Source: Neospora caninum Liverpool (Eukaryota; Apicomplexa; Conoidasida; Eucoccidiorida; Sarcocystidae). Taken from it: a stretch of DNA of 64,000 bases. The first letter of the stretch is position 1. The number at the start of each line of letters is the position of its first letter. The notes beneath the pieces were generated by a model, which worked only from the letters and a program-made list of their open reading frames with translations, made no database searches and was not told the origin of the DNA. Shown piece by piece: positions 26,801 to 39,989 of this stretch. Location: contig NC_018392.1 in the NCBI RefSeq assembly GCF_000208865.1, forward strand, positions 558,001 through 622,000. The letters run 5' to 3'. The position numbers were made by a program, and so were the translations under genes.

Positions 26801-27661
26801 CAGCCCCGCGCCCGTATCCGCATCCCCCACCGATTTTACATTTTCATGCCCACTCACATGTGAGTGACTCTCTGTATTCTGAATGTTTAACGAAGTCGAT
26901 ACACTTCTTTTGAGGTATTTCTGCGTGTCTGCTAATGCTTTTCCGATGCGAACCACAGTTCTGTGATTAGAGGCAAGGAAATGGAACCTGTCTCACATTT
27001 TTCTGTACGAAGGCCACACACTACAGCACTGGCGATATAACGAAGCAGCCTTCTGCATGTGTTGTGGACCAGAATGTAAGAATAGAAATTGAATCTGCTC
27101 ACAAATCCAAGCGCTGAAATTTCCTGCGCTTCAAAGTAGCACTGTGTGGCAACCGAGAGCTCTCGCGACTGTGAGACTCGACACGGGCCATGTAGTAGTA
27201 GCAACCGATCAGAATCGTTTTGCATTCACGGCCTGCTTTGTCTCGTTGAAAGCACGCTTCGCTTCCAGAAATTAATTATGTGAATCTTCTGTCATGCGAA
27301 ACGGACATGGGTTTGGGAGGCTTCTTTGTGGAAAAAGGGCGCCTAAGGGCACCAGACACCAAAGTACAGTTCTGCGCCTATGCGATCGGTTGTGATGCCA
27401 ATAATGGAATGCGCTCCATTATCCCGTCAGTACACGTCTATGTCCCTCTAGAAGAGAGAAAAACGTTTCTGGCTCGTTTGGACTTACATCGCGGACACAC
27501 TAACAGTGACAAAGCGCTGCGTCTGCAGTCTGCTAATTATACTCAGTTTTGACGCTAGCCTTTTTTCAGCGAATGGGACGGAAGGCGAATGAGAGTTTCC
27601 ATCTTCCACTGCGACCCCAGCAGCCTAACTGAAAACGCAAGCGAACCGCAGGAGCTATGTA
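23863..27661. other. gene-poor stretch, no gene recognised
   Basis: GC content falls from about 24.7 kb on, and open frames are short. A + strand frame at 25714-25971 (85 codons) reads fairly smoothly but has no recognisable motif, no AAAATG context and no convincing splice partner. Minus-strand frames at 25770-26333 are Phe/Ser-rich complements of purine tracts. I see no tRNA, mitochondrial insertion or transposon protein. It may hold the NOT4 promoter and long UTRs or non-coding RNA. Confidence 0.4.
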
Positions 27662-28423
27662 TTATCTATTGGACCCAAAACGGGGGGGCTCCCGTTTACT
27701 GAAGCCACGTGTTAGCGTGTACCGCAGAAATTCAAAACCGGACAGAATAGTCACACCTATCCAAACGGATTCGAGTAACTGGTCCCCACACTCGGTGAGT
27801 GTGTCACTGTACACATCTTGCACTCCAACACCCCCGAGTGTTTTGAAAGCCATGAAGGGCCACCAAATAGAATCATAAAGCTGTCCCGGACTAGTGGGAA
27901 CTACCGTATTGTGTGTAGATGGCGTGCACGCGCAAGTCACTGGTGTCCCTCTCTGCTGGTGTAGATATCCTCTGTAGCCAATTCTTGCATCGGCGTGTGT
28001 GATCTCGGTCGATTCGTTGGCTGTTATAAAAGTTTTCCTCTGAGAAACCGCAACTGCGGTCTCTCCCGTAAACGGTACGCCGACGGTGCAAAGGCAGACA
28101 GACAGTCTTTGCTGGGAACTGCATTTTGACGGGCGGTGGAATGTTGAGAATAACGTTCGATGTAGACGCCGCAGCAAGCATCGACTTGACTTATTTGACA
28201 GGTGGCTAACTGCCGATTCTGATTTTCGTGTGGATGTTGCGAACCCATCAGCGGTCCCGGCACCCCACAAGTTTCCTGGACGTTTGGCGTCAAGGCAAAT
28301 CCTGCCATGGGCCCCATCAAGGCAAAACATGAGGGTCTGTTCTTGCTCGGTTGTAGTGGCTAACGTCACCTGCCAACCTTCCCCACAGGCGCGTGTCCAT
28401 CGGCCATACAACGTGGGGATCAT
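27662..28423 (-). CDS. unassigned 253-codon open frame
   Basis: This is the longest uninterrupted frame in the gene-poor 24-30 kb stretch, running from an ATG at 28423 to TAG at 27662. In DNA of roughly 50% GC such a run is uncommon, but a few kilobases searched in six frames could still give one by chance. The product has no signal peptide, clear TM helix or known motif, and composition is mixed rather than low-complexity. The start context is poor. It could be a single-exon gene, an internal exon or chance. Confidence 0.25.
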   Translation of the reverse strand: MIPTLYGRWTRACGEGWQVTLATTTEQEQTLMFCLDGAHGRICLDAKRPGNLWGAGTADGFATSTRKSESAVSHLSNKSSRCLLRRLHRTLFSTFHRPSKCSSQQRLSVCLCTVGVPFTGETAVAVSQRKTFITANESTEITHADARIGYRGYLHQQRGTPVTCACTPSTHNTVVPTSPGQLYDSIWWPFMAFKTLGGVGVQDVYSDTLTECGDQLLESVWIGVTILSGFEFLRYTLTRGFSKREPPRFGSNR

Positions 28424-29029
28424 ACAGACTGATGAGTCCGCTTTGGGTGGCCGTCGAGTTTAAGCAGTGTGTGTATTAACCGTCAAGTAGTGTGAAATGT
28501 GAGGTAATACTGTAGAATCTCAACCATCGCGTCAGCGTTGACGAATGGTTCGACACCATCAACGTGCATGCCACAGCCACATGTCTGACGCACGCACGGT
28601 CTCTACGTGGAGTGCACACAGTATGTTCTTAAAACTGTCTTTCTTAGTGACCCATTCACTGACCGCATTTCGACAGGGGCTCCCGAGAACAATTCTTTAC
28701 GAATCACACGTGAGCCCTTACGACTACCTCCAGGCCTACGCCGACTCCCGGAGGCTGCCCACCGCCGTACCCTCGGAGTAGTTCCATTTGGTACCGTTTG
28801 CACGAACCAAGTAACACTCAAGAAAAACACGGGGCTTCAGATAGTGTGACGACACGAATCGCATGGTCGAAGCGCCCTCGGGTAAAAGCCGCTTCACACC
28901 TCCGTCGCGTTACCTGGTGGCTAGATGTTACACGGGCATGCCGGTACACGTTCCGCGAGTCGCCCTAGAAAAAGGAAACGCTACGCCATACTAGATGGAC
29001 CCCTCGCAAAGTGGACTTATAAAGATTTT
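28424..29029. other. no feature recognised
   Basis: Short open frames occur on both strands (for example 28545-28781 on +), with no motif or good start context. I see nothing I can support here. Confidence 0.4.
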
Positions 29030-29344
29030 TTATACCACTGAAGGCATCTCAGATGGATTCACTGTTGTGGTGTTCAGGGACTGCTTATTCGCTGTCCATT
29101 GCAGGCGTGTCGCAAAGCTGCTGCTGCTCACACAACTCTCACTTGAACAGTTGAACGTTTCGCTTTCCGCTGTCAGCCCGCGTGTCACTATCCAGTCTGC
29201 TATGAGTTCAGTATGCGGTGCCTGGGTGATCTGGTCCGCGTGGAATTTTTCCACATCGCCCTGCTCAGCACAAGCAAGATTCGAGATTACCACTGTTGTT
29301 CGCCACAGCAGCAAAACACATGGAATGAAAAAAAGTGGAATCAT
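29030..29344 (-). CDS. possible small secreted protein, about 104 aa
   Basis: From the ATG at 29344 the frame starts MIPLFFIPCVLLLWRTTVV, a hydrophobic run like a signal peptide, and then becomes hydrophilic and Ser/Thr/Asn-rich, with two Cys near residues 61 and 66 (FNCSSESC). It ends at a TAA at 29030-29032. There is no homologue I can name, no optimal start context, and an opposing frame of similar length (28995-29402). It could be a first exon of a spliced gene or chance. Confidence 0.22.
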   Translation of the reverse strand: MIPLFFIPCVLLLWRTTVVISNLACAEQGDVEKFHADQITQAPHTELIADWIVTRGLTAESETFNCSSESCVSSSSFATRLQWTANKQSLNTTTVNPSEMPSVV

Positions 29345-30675
29345 GACAATCACTTCAAGATCATCTTGGGGTGCTCGGCACCAGGGGAGCACACGCCTCT
29401 GAACTACAAATCTACTGGTACACCCATTCTACGACAACTGAAAAGAAAAGAAACCGGAAGCAACACGGGCACTTGCACGCCTCTTCCGTGCCATGTCCTG
29501 GCAGTTGTCCCACTTCTCTCCTGTGTTGCGTAAAATCGTCTTCGTTACGCTCAGGGGGTTTCTCAAGAATATTTCACTGACAGACACGAGAGCTCCTATT
29601 GTCAGAAGCAGAAATCTACAAGCGTTTGCCGCAGTTGAACATAACTTCAAACACGCGTAAGAACTTTAGCGATAATGTACGACGTGTGCATGCGAAGTGT
29701 GTAATTGGCCACTACGTGTACAAAAGCACAGCAGCCTCTGGAACGACCCAGTGCCTCCCAGCAGTGAACGCCCCTTCGTAAACCAAAAACGCAGGAACAC
29801 ACTGATGCTCCCGACTTCTTCCCTCTTGTGAGGCCTTTCCCATAACCAGGTTTGCTATATGCCTTTGAAATACCGCCCCGATATACACTTCGACTGCCCT
29901 CTAGGAGACACGCACCGTTCAATGCCACCCGAAAATGAGTTGACAAACGAGTTAGACGCATATGTTTGAAAAGACCACACATGGAGGTTCTGCATCCCGC
30001 AGCAAAACTTGGCGAGAGTAATCTGCGTCACCAGAGGATATAGGGCACGCAGAACAAGGCCAAGCCTCGGACGAGGATCACCCGAAAGACAAAACACGAA
30101 CGAACACGGGCTGTGGTTGTGGGGAAAAGACACGCACCCAAACTGTCGCTTCAGTTCCAGTGGCTGCCATACGACGCACCAAAATGGGACGCACTCACCA
30201 TCTGGTGACACACACGACTGACGACTTGGTATCAACGTGTACAGTCAGAACGGGGTCTGGAATTCTCATCGCGGAACCAGCTGCTTCGAAGAGTGCACCA
30301 GCCACGCATATCTACACGAAATCACCCTGTGCCGGGCGAACCCTTGCAGCTCCACTATGACACTGTGTACCTAAACACGAGACGACGTTCCCTGTGTTCT
30401 TTAAGAAGGGTTTCATAACCGGAATTGTACAAGCGGCGGCGGCGAGAATCTCCAGATTCACAGCTTTATATGAGCCTCGACACATCGCCGTTTTCGCCCT
30501 CTGTGCGACGTCGGGCACGAGAAGCCCACAGCCGCCTGGAGAGCCGAGAACTGAGGAACGCGTCAGTACCCAAACACACTCTCTTCGTTTGACCGCCCCT
30601 TTGCATGTCAGCGCCCCATTCCTTTCTTCGCCACGTGGTTTCGGACGCTCAGGCTCGCGACACCCCTGCACACGC
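29345..30675. other. no gene recognised; 3' flank of the CAMK-like kinase gene
   Basis: The right-hand part probably holds the 3' UTR of the minus-strand kinase gene that ends at 30676. Short frames only, and no RNA gene or repeat found. Confidence 0.4.
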
Positions 30676-33600
30676 TCACAGCGACGTGCCCGCCGCCGTC
30701 CCCATTGAAAAGACGTCTTCTGCCGCTTTGAGAAGAGCCTGCAGTGTGTCAACAACAGTGACAGCAGGATGCCCACTGGCGCCTGCGACGAAGTCTTGAC
30801 CGTTTTCGCTGCCGCTCTCCGTCTCGTCTCTCGCCTCTCCGGAACTGGGAAGCACTCCGCCCTGTACATACCGTCCACGATCAGCTGTACAACTCATCGG
30901 CGGGTGCAATCCAAAACTGGTCCTTTGCAACGCATTTGGGTCGTGCAAGGGCCTCGCGGAGACACGCGGATCTGTCAACGGGAAGGTCGAAGTCGAGCAC
31001 GGCATTCCTGGACTTTGTCGTCCTTGCGAGGCGACGCAAAACTGGGACTTTCCAAACACACCGCCAGTCACCTCGCTGATCTCAACAGACCCTCCCGTGT
31101 TGCCGTTGCCATCCGAAAAGGGATTACCTCTGTTCGGAGCTCCGGAAAGATTTCCGCCCTCCGGGTCGGCCATGAGACAGCAGTGTTCCCGCTGGAGCAC
31201 TCCACATCCCGCCTGCCGACACATGTCGGATACTTTTGCACTCTCAGCGATGCTGTCGAGGTGACCGGATTGCCCAGGGTGGCATCCGCCAACGGAGGTC
31301 CCCGTGGGCGACGAAGGAGAGGACGCGACAAAGGAAGAAGCGAGAGAGGACTGAGCCGTGGCCATGCCCAAGCTGTGTGGCGCTCCCGAAGCCCTGGTGG
31401 TGTTGCTGCCACAGGAAGACGGCGAGAGTGAAGACGCACCGTGGAACTGCGCTGGGAAGCAGTCTGCCTGGATCCTGGGGACGGATGTGCGACCGGGGGA
31501 TTCCGGAACGGGCATCGCTCGCGCGGAAACCGCGTCGACTCCGTCTTTCTTGCCTTTGTTCGAATACGCGTTCATCAGAGAACGCCGCTTGCCTGCTCGG
31601 GCGCACCCTGCGCGGCCTGAACTGGGCGGCGAAGACAGCGGCACGGGAAACGCAGGATCAACCGGCCCCGAGACGCCCATGGGTAACGAAAACGACGGTG
31701 GAAACGCTGAGTCGTGGATATGCTGCTGCTGGAGTGGCTGAAGACCAGCAGGCCGGCCGGCGACACTTGTGCGTCCTCCCTTTTGGCTTCCTCCCCCCGC
31801 GCACGCCTGCGGCGGGCTCAGGGCACGGGGTTGCGGTCGCGACTGTGGCGGAAGAACAAACGACGGCACGCTGCAGGGAGGACCAGACGCCGCGACGTTG
31901 GAGCCTGTCACGTGAGAGAGGGAAGAGACGGTGGTTGCCGTCGAGGCCGGCGAAGAACACATGCCATTCGCCTGCGGAGTTGTGAAAAACGGCCGCGTCG
32001 CTGGGTAGTGCGACGGAGACGAGATCAGCGGCGTCTGCGCCACTTGCTCCTCAGCAATATCTGGAGCACTGAAGTCGCGGCTGTGCGCGAAAAACTGCGA
32101 GAAAGCAGATGGATCGCATGCACCCCCGCTGCCCGTGGCCATAGAGTAGGGCGTCACGTTGCCCTCAGCTTCGAGGGATGGTGTTGGAGAAGAGGCGGAC
32201 GTCCTGAAACACTCAGGAGACGCCACGCGCTTCCGCCGACAACCGGAACTCCCCTCAACACTGGAAGTCCCAGAGAAGACACACGAGACGATCGACCCTC
32301 GGCCGGTTCCTTCTCGGCGAGACGCTCCAGAATTCGGATGACTGCCGCGGCACGCCTCGGCACCAACCGACACCCGCTCCGAATGTGTCACTGCGGGACC
32401 GCTCTGCGCAAGCAGACCATTGTCATGTCTGTCGTCCTTGTCCTCTCGTCTGTTGCCCACTCCAAGGCAATGGCTAAACAGGGAGCGACAGGCCGCCTGG
32501 GGACTGTCAGACTGGCGTGAACGGAAGAAGCCTCGCGTCGAAGACGTGCACGCGGTCGAGGGCGTTGCGGAACTCTCACACGATTCACGCCGCTCCTCCA
32601 GCAGTGGCGTTGCAAACGAGGCTGCGCACCCTCCGTGGAAAGAAGGTGTCCACGGAGGACACGAGCAAGGTGGTGACGCAAGGTTTCCGGGAGTCGCTTC
32701 CGCAAGTGGCATTGCACCCAAGATCTGCAAAGCGAAGACACACACACGACAGCAAAAGACGGCTTCGACCTGCGCGATGTCACCGTCTTTCCTCGACGGC
32801 CCAAGAAGAACTTTGAAGTTGTCTGTCCTTGATCATGAAAAAACGGTACGTCCATACGTGGATGTACATGCAAACGCATCCCATTTTGAAGATGGCACGA
32901 AGACAGCTCTTCGCCAGCGACGCCACAACACAGTTCCACGCGTGGGGAATGGACGCACCAAAGGCATGTTCCGCCGCATCCGAGTTCCACACCGGCCGAG
33001 GCTTCCTCTAGCTGCCATCTTGACTCCCAACTGGCGAGTGCAACGATTTGGATTCGTGTTTTTCGTCACAAGAACGTGTCCCTGCGTGGCGATGTCTCTC
33101 TCCTCTCCCCCTGTCTGCCTGCTCTCACCTGTCCGACGCGTCCGGCCACCCCCGGCCCTCGGGCAGGGTACGGCGCTGGGCCTTCACACTCCATTGCGCT
33201 TGTCTCCGTCTCCGAGCCCTCCATGGAGGCGTCCTGCACGGTCTCTGCCTCCAGACAGCTCAAAGGCTTCTCCAAGCTTCGTGCCAGTGTCTGGTCCGCA
33301 GGGCGTTCGGTGTATCCAGTGGAGAACCCGGCCGGTGCCACGCTGTCGACTCCTGCTCGGATGTGCTTCAGTTCCGCTTCCGCGGACTTTGCCAGCCTGC
33401 CCGCGCCGTCCTTCAGTCTCTCCCTCTCCCCCGACAATGACCTGCTGCGGGTTCCACTCGTCGGCTCGCCGCGATGAGACATGGCGCTGCTGCCGTCCCC
33501 ATCCATCACCTGTTCCTCAGAGGGGACTTCCCTGGGGGCGGCGAGGCTGAAGAGGCCACCCCCGGGTCCTACGTTGGCGAACGCGAATCTCAACGCGTTC

Positions 33601-36600
33601 TTCGCCTCTCCGTTCTCCATGGAGGCGTCCCCGCCCCCCACCCGAGAAGCAGATCCGCCGCATTCCGCGCCGCCAATCCCCGCAAAGGGTCGCGCAGAAA
33701 GGTCGGTCATGCTCGCGAAGGAAGCCAAGACACCGAAGGGAGCGCCAGTCGGTTGGCCCTGCGGGGCGCCTGCATGCGGCGCCGCAGGAATATTGCAGGC
33801 CTGCGCAGGAGACGACGCAGCGATCCCGAAAGGATGCGCACCCACTTCTGCGAATGCAGCGGCGACATTTTCGCTCACACGAAGATCGCTTGCTGTGCCG
33901 GAGCGCGGAAAAGCGCATAGATCCGTGCCTTGCTCGTGCGCAGCACGCCGCATGGCCTCTTGTCCCACTCCCGCCGACCCCACGTGTTCTCCAGGAGACC
34001 CCAGCCACACCAGACAGTTCCCTGGCCCCAGCGGACTTTGCCGCCTTCGCGTTTGGCCGAGCGGCGAGTTTGAGACGAGTGCATCGCGGCCGTCCGACGC
34101 GGAAACGTCCGGCTCCATCAAGACGCCGTCCATCGGCGTTGGCGGTTTCCCGTTCTGGGCACGTGGAGGGGACAACAGTGATGGGGGAGACGAAGCGAGA
34201 TTCGTCACAGCTAAGTAGGCGGGTCGCGACGAGGCGCTGGCGCCGGGCCTCTCGCCGGGAGAAACAAAGCAGGAGTGGAACGAGGAAGGGTGGGACGGAG
34301 GCGAAGACGCCGGAGCAGCAGGCCGGCGTCCAGGAGCAGCCAAAGTGCTTGAGGAAGCCGCTTCGAAAGTGCATGCCTGCAGTGGAGTCGGGCAGAAGCC
34401 AGGCCCCACCGACGGCGGAAGCGGGCCGTGGCCGCAATCGCTTTCGCAGAGCCCAGACGCGTTGGAGGGCGGTTCCTCCTTCGGCGCTCCCCCGCGCGGC
34501 TCGCCCTCGCCTCCCCACCATGATTCTCCCTCACACCGGCAAGACGAGGCAACCGACGAACACCCTGCGCCATTGGAAGCTCCTGCGTGACGTAGGTGCG
34601 CCCCGCGCCAGGCGCCGGGGAACCCGATGACTGAGAGGGGACTGGACTGTACAGAGTGTCGATCTGGGGAAAGCCCTGTAACTGGCAACAAAGCGTGTGG
34701 CGACCGAGACGGATGACCCCGGAGCGTCGGGGCACTGGGGAAACACCCGAATGGGAGCGAAACGGCCTCTCCGAAGACCCCGTCGCATCCACACGCCTTG
34801 GGAGACGGCGCAGGCGTCGAACTGCCATCGCCAAAGCGCAGAGTGAAGTCGCGCAACCTACCAACAACACGCACGAAGATGGACGCATGCAAGAACAGGA
34901 AAGGCGCTTAGAGGAAGACACCAACTGACGGAGGCCGACCCGCACCACATGCCTCCGGGAAGTGGAAATGCGCCTCGCCTGAGAGAATGCCCCCACACCC
35001 CAACGATGGAGACACGAAAACCAAAACTTCCGTGAAGGGTTCCTCCCACTCGCGGCGGACGCCTTCGCCAGAGAAGACACCGAAAAAGTGTCATCGCGCC
35101 AGAGATTGCTGGTTTCCGCGCAAAACTTCGCTTCCTGAAAAGTCGAAAACGCAGGTGACTTCTCGTCCCAACCGGACTGGCTGTGACATGAATCTGGTCT
35201 TCGTTTCGTAAGTTTCCCCCGCCTCGACACTGCTTTCCCGGAGCACAGAGTTGTGCCGCCTGCACGACACGGTTCCACCCCGTTTCCGCGAATCGATTCT
35301 CTCTTCACGTTTCGTTTCGCTCGCTGGCGCCTTACCAAGGATGGCGAAGCGCCTCGCGGGCAGACGGCATCCGTTGCCTCGGATTGATCTGCAGGAGCTT
35401 TTGGCACAGGTCACGAGCCAGGGGGAAATCTGGAAGAGGAAAGACGTCGTAGTCGATTCCCCCCTGCTTCTCTTGTATCTGCGAGAAAACCATGAGTGAC
35501 GCTCTGGCTGACGTCAGCAGCTCCATAGGGAGAGGAGGAATACCCTGGAAAAGCACAGAAACATACAAGACATGCGACCAAAACGCGTTCTCTCTACCTC
35601 ATCATGCGCCGCCCGCACCTTCATTTTTCTCCATGAAACTCTGAACGAATGGGGATTCGCTGTCTGCTGCAGGTTGAACGCCCCACAGCACGCGCCGCCT
35701 TGCCAGAATCCGTCTCGTTCCACGGATTCCCTTCTGCTCTCTTACCGTCATCAGAATGTAGAGGATGACGCCAACGCTCCACAGGTCGGACTGAACTGTG
35801 TAGTCTCCGCCTCTCAAGACCTCCGGCGCCAGGTATCCGTACGTCCCCACGAGGCGTCTCTGTCCCCCCGTGACTTCTCCGTATTCGTGGGGAGGAACTT
35901 CCATCATCTTGCATGTGTCAAAATCAATGAGAACGAGCTCGTGCTCAAGCTCGACCGGGGTAAGCGCGGCACGACTGGAACATTGGTTCCCGTGATACGC
36001 AGAGACGGCCTCGGAAGGACACGAAAAGAAACCTGCAGAGCACTCAGTAGCGGTGAAGCACGACGCCGCTGACCCCCCCGTCACACTGCCCTCGCCACAG
36101 ACGCTCCCCGTGGGGTGGTTCGCGGAACTCGCAGACGGGCCAGCAGACGACTCAGTTCGGGAACCGTCCGGATGCGCGGCGCCGCGACGACGACGAAACA
36201 TCAGGTTCTCGGGTTTGATGTCTCTGAAACATAACACAAGGAACAGGCTGTTAGACGCCTTGATGTGGCAGAAACATATTGCGCCTCTGATGAACCCCGT
36301 GCGCGATCCGACTCAATACACAGACGCGCACGGCACCTCGTTACTCGCCGAGCACTTTGTGTCTCACTTCCCTTCACAAAAGCTGGGTCTGTGCGGCAAA
36401 TGTGTGCACGAATGGGAAACGATCTCCCCCCAACAAAGGCGCAGTGTGAAGGGACGTCGTTCGCTCGACGTCTGAACGAAAGCTCCCCTCTTTTTTCGCA
36501 GCACACCCCACGCCGGTTCGTTTCTTTCTGAACAGCAAGTGGACTGCCTGACTTTCCCTTCATCCTTTCCTCACCTGTGGAGAAGTTGGTTCGAGTGCAT

Positions 36601-38032
36601 GTGATTGAGGGCTTGGAGAATCTGGAAGATGATGTACTGGCAAATGTGTTCCTCGACCGTTTTCTCTGTCAACAGGAAATCGAAGAGCTCTCCTCCCTCG
36701 AGTTTCTCACTCACAAAGTAGAACTTCTCTTTCTCCTCATAGATCGCGTCCAGAGACAAAACGTTCCGATGGGGGGGAAGATTTAACAGCCGCATGCATA
36801 AGCGTCGCCAAAGCCTGAAGACACCGAGAGTTCCGATTCCAAAGAAGCTGTGAACCACGTGTGGTTTCACACACACACTGCGAAAGTAACGGAATGGGCA
36901 ACGACGTAACTCGTCACGGGACACGATGCCTCGACAGACACACGGCAGCTGCGCACAAATCGAAAGAGCCTACACTGCTACAGAGGGCCAATGGAATGCA
37001 GAAAAAGTGTGGGCGAATCAACAAGCGAAGTTCCGCCACCACTCTAACGCTTTCGAGGTACTGCCTGTGGTTGTGCGTTCACTTCGTTGTCGCACACTGG
37101 AGCAGGCGTCTTTCCACTGACTAGCAACTGAAAAAAGTGCCTTGCTCCCGCTTCCTTCCCGAGTCGGCACTTTGTGTCTTCTGTTTTCTCCCAGACAAAC
37201 CGAAGAACGCAATCCCACGGTCCGCAGACCACATACGCACAGAGAGTGGCAGCCCCGCACGCGTGTATGCACACCTGCAGAAGGTGCGTGGGAAGCCGGT
37301 TTTGCGCCCTTCTCGGTATCCTCACCTGTCGCCACCCGCGCTCGCCGGAATTCTCTGTTTGTATATGCTTTTGATGATTTTCGGCTGATGCGTTCCCCGC
37401 GTCAGGGCATGGCGGAGAACAGGCCGCGTCGAAGAAGGAGCGGCAGTCGGTGAAGAGGAAGCACTCGACCCCGCCTTTCCATTCTCTCTCGCGCCCTCGC
37501 CACACTGGTGACTTTCTCGCGACCCCGCGTGGTGTCCGGCGCCCTGCTCGCATGCGTCTTCCGCAGGTCTTTTCTGTCGTCTGCTGGCATGGCTGGCGCT
37601 CTGCGCTGCGCCGTCTTGTCCTGCGGCCTGCGGCGCGGCCTCGCGCTGTTCTTTTGCTTGCTGCGCCTGGCAGACTGAGAGGACGGGACCGAGTTTGTAC
37701 AGCGTCTCAACTGAGGTTCCTGGAGGGAACGCCTGGATCATCCGGGGCTGCGCATGTCCACAGGCCCCGGACGCTCCGGCCGCCGCGAGCACGGCTTCCA
37801 GGGAGTTTTCCGCGTCGCTGCAGCATCGAGTTGAGGCGAGCGACGGAGTTAACGGGAACGGGAGAGAGGAGGGTAGAGGGTACGACGAAGAAGTTGCGGA
37901 AGAGGGCGAACAGGAAGAGGCGGGCGACTGCAGGGGTTTCTCTCCACTGCACGCGCAGTGCTGATCGAGAGCCCACTGGTGACAAAGCAGTCCCCCCGAC
38001 GGAGACGAGGAGCCGGGACAGCACGACGCCAT
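30676..38032 (-). CDS. CAMK-like Ser/Thr protein kinase with DFD motif, about 1803 aa
   Basis: Exons right to left: 38032-37326, 36814-36575, 36223-35746, 35544-35336, 34857-33129, 32724-30676. All are GT-AG; the sum is 5412 nt (1804 codons). The kinase domain spans about residues 112-550: YKLGPVL, then an insert of about 95 residues; PKIIKSIYK with likely ATP-binding K221; EKLEGGELFDFL; HRDIKPEN with catalytic D317; insert; LIDFDTCK (D416-F-D418 in place of DFG); GTYGYLAPE (448-450); DLWSVGVILYILMTG; RMPSAREALRHPW. HRDIKPEN and GGELFDFL point to the CAMK group. No GxGxxG loop is visible, so the N-lobe is divergent, or an intron is misread. There is no calmodulin-binding or EF-hand element, so CDPK is not supported. 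The last 1250 residues are Ser/Pro/Gly-rich. Start: first ATG of the open exon, context GCGATGG. It is divergent to the MLO-like gene. Confidence 0.85.
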
Positions 38033-39989
38033 CGCGGCCAAAGGAGAGGGCGGGAACAACGGAGCACTAAACTGAAACAAGGGAGATGAAAAATCAGGCA
38101 CGAAGAACGTGGCCAGCTGAACCCAGGAAACACGGAGACGCCCGGAGACTGCGCGCCGACCAGACACCCGCAGAAACGTGTAAACAAAGAATGGCAAAGG
38201 ATTTTACAAACACTGGAACTACAGAAAAAGTTAAAACGGAAGACTGGGATATTTCCACAAAGGCGCACATCAGACTGGCTCGAGACGTCCCCCTTTTTGG
38301 GTGTGTGTGGACAACACGCTGACGGTTGATCTGTTGAAATAGTTACGGCCGCGTTATCTGCATAGTTTCTGACCCGCTCTCTTCTGCCACTCTCGAGGCT
38401 GTGCCGTTCTCGTCGCTCCGCCTCGTGTCTCTGCTGCGCCCGGTTTCGTCTTGCGTGCTCGCTTATGTTAACCCGATACCTTTGATCCGACAGACAGGGC
38501 ATCAAACGGAGATCCACTGGCGCCTCAGAGGAAAAGAACGCAGGACATCTGCCTGACACAACACGCTACCATTTTTCCTTCCGGCTGTTACAGATCATCA
38601 GCCGTCTCCCCCGTGCAAGAGACCTCTCTTCCCTTTTCTACCGCGCAACACACAAGGGGCGTCCAAGGAAATGAACTGTGTGCCCTCCTATACAAGGACT
38701 TTGACAGACAAACAACAAAACATGCGTCTCTCTCGGTTTCTACATGATGCTGATACAGAAAAACCGCCGGAAGTTACTCCACTACAGGGCCGTATGCAAG
38801 ACTTCCGCGATGGTTCGCCTCCGCTGGAACTTTGTCCACTCCCCTGCTTTACACGGATGCCTTCTCTTCTTAACTTCGGGAAAGGATGCACAAACCCAAC
38901 AAGCGTGTGCGCGCGATGCAAATGACTGGGTTTCTGTCACGAACGACTCTTGCTCTCTCCTCGCCACTGCCCAGTGTGCATATATCTGTATGCCTGAACT
39001 CGCCCTCCGTGTTTCATTTCGGCACAAACTCGATGGTTCGGTCCCGAAATCAGGTCAGCGAGTTCAGGCGCATACAGGTATATAATGCCACCGCTTCTGG
39101 GCGAAAAAAGCCCAGACCTGCTTTTTCCTGGCCAGCAACGATGGCTGCACTTCGAAAGGTATGCTCGGAAAACGCATCACTTATTCCACAAGTGGGAGAA
39201 GCAAGAGTATAGAGTGAGAAGGAAACGAGGAAGAAAATCCAGTCGTACCCGCCTCGCGTTAACCCTGCAAGCATCGCGACCGGAGTTCAGAAGTGCGACG
39301 CCGATGGACATTCCCGCTGGCCGCGTGCACAGAAAAAACAACACACAGAGGGAGAAATAGCAGTGCAGAAACGGCGCCGAAAAAAATAGTGCTGCTAAAA
39401 AGCGAGACGAGGACAAAGAAGGGCCATCACCAGTACCTCACGCCACCCTGACCGGCTGCCTGGGAGACGGACTGGGAAGGCACGAGAGAAACTACAGCAC
39501 GCGAGACAGGCAGTACGACCAGAGACAACTTTCCTCTTCCTGAACGCTGGCCAAAACAAGAGGCTACGACGGAAAAAATGAAAAAAAAATTGTTGATGCT
39601 TTCGAGACGAGACAAACAAGCGACCACACGAAGCGGCTGGCCAGGCAGAAGCAAGTGCCAAGCAGCGGTTCGCCGACAAGCACGCCGTCCCCGGAGCCAG
39701 GTTCTCGCACTCCGTCTCGCATTCGTTTCTCCGCAGAAACAAGAACACTGTGGCAAATGTGGCCCCGAGACGCACGATATTGCGAACCAAGAAAATTTTG
39801 ATGGGAAAATAGACCATGATCGCAGTGACGGGGCGGCCGTGCCCCAGTGCCCAGGAATCCGTGATACAAAACCCTTCCCGGTACTTTGTCCACTCGCTCG
39901 CCCTCGTACTAGCAAGTCAACACGCAAAGTGCTGAACGCGACGGAGAGGTACAGCTACCGGAGAGTTTGCCACGAGACGCGAATCGAAA

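Noticed and set aside
24900..30300. Possible mitochondrial DNA insertions or retroelements in the lower-GC stretch
   Set aside because: I see no cob, cox or mitochondrial rRNA-like pieces and no reverse transcriptase or integrase motifs.
30676..38032. Calcium-dependent protein kinase (CDPK) as the identity of the minus-strand kinase
   Set aside because: No EF-hand or CaM-like domain follows the catalytic domain; the tail is low-complexity.
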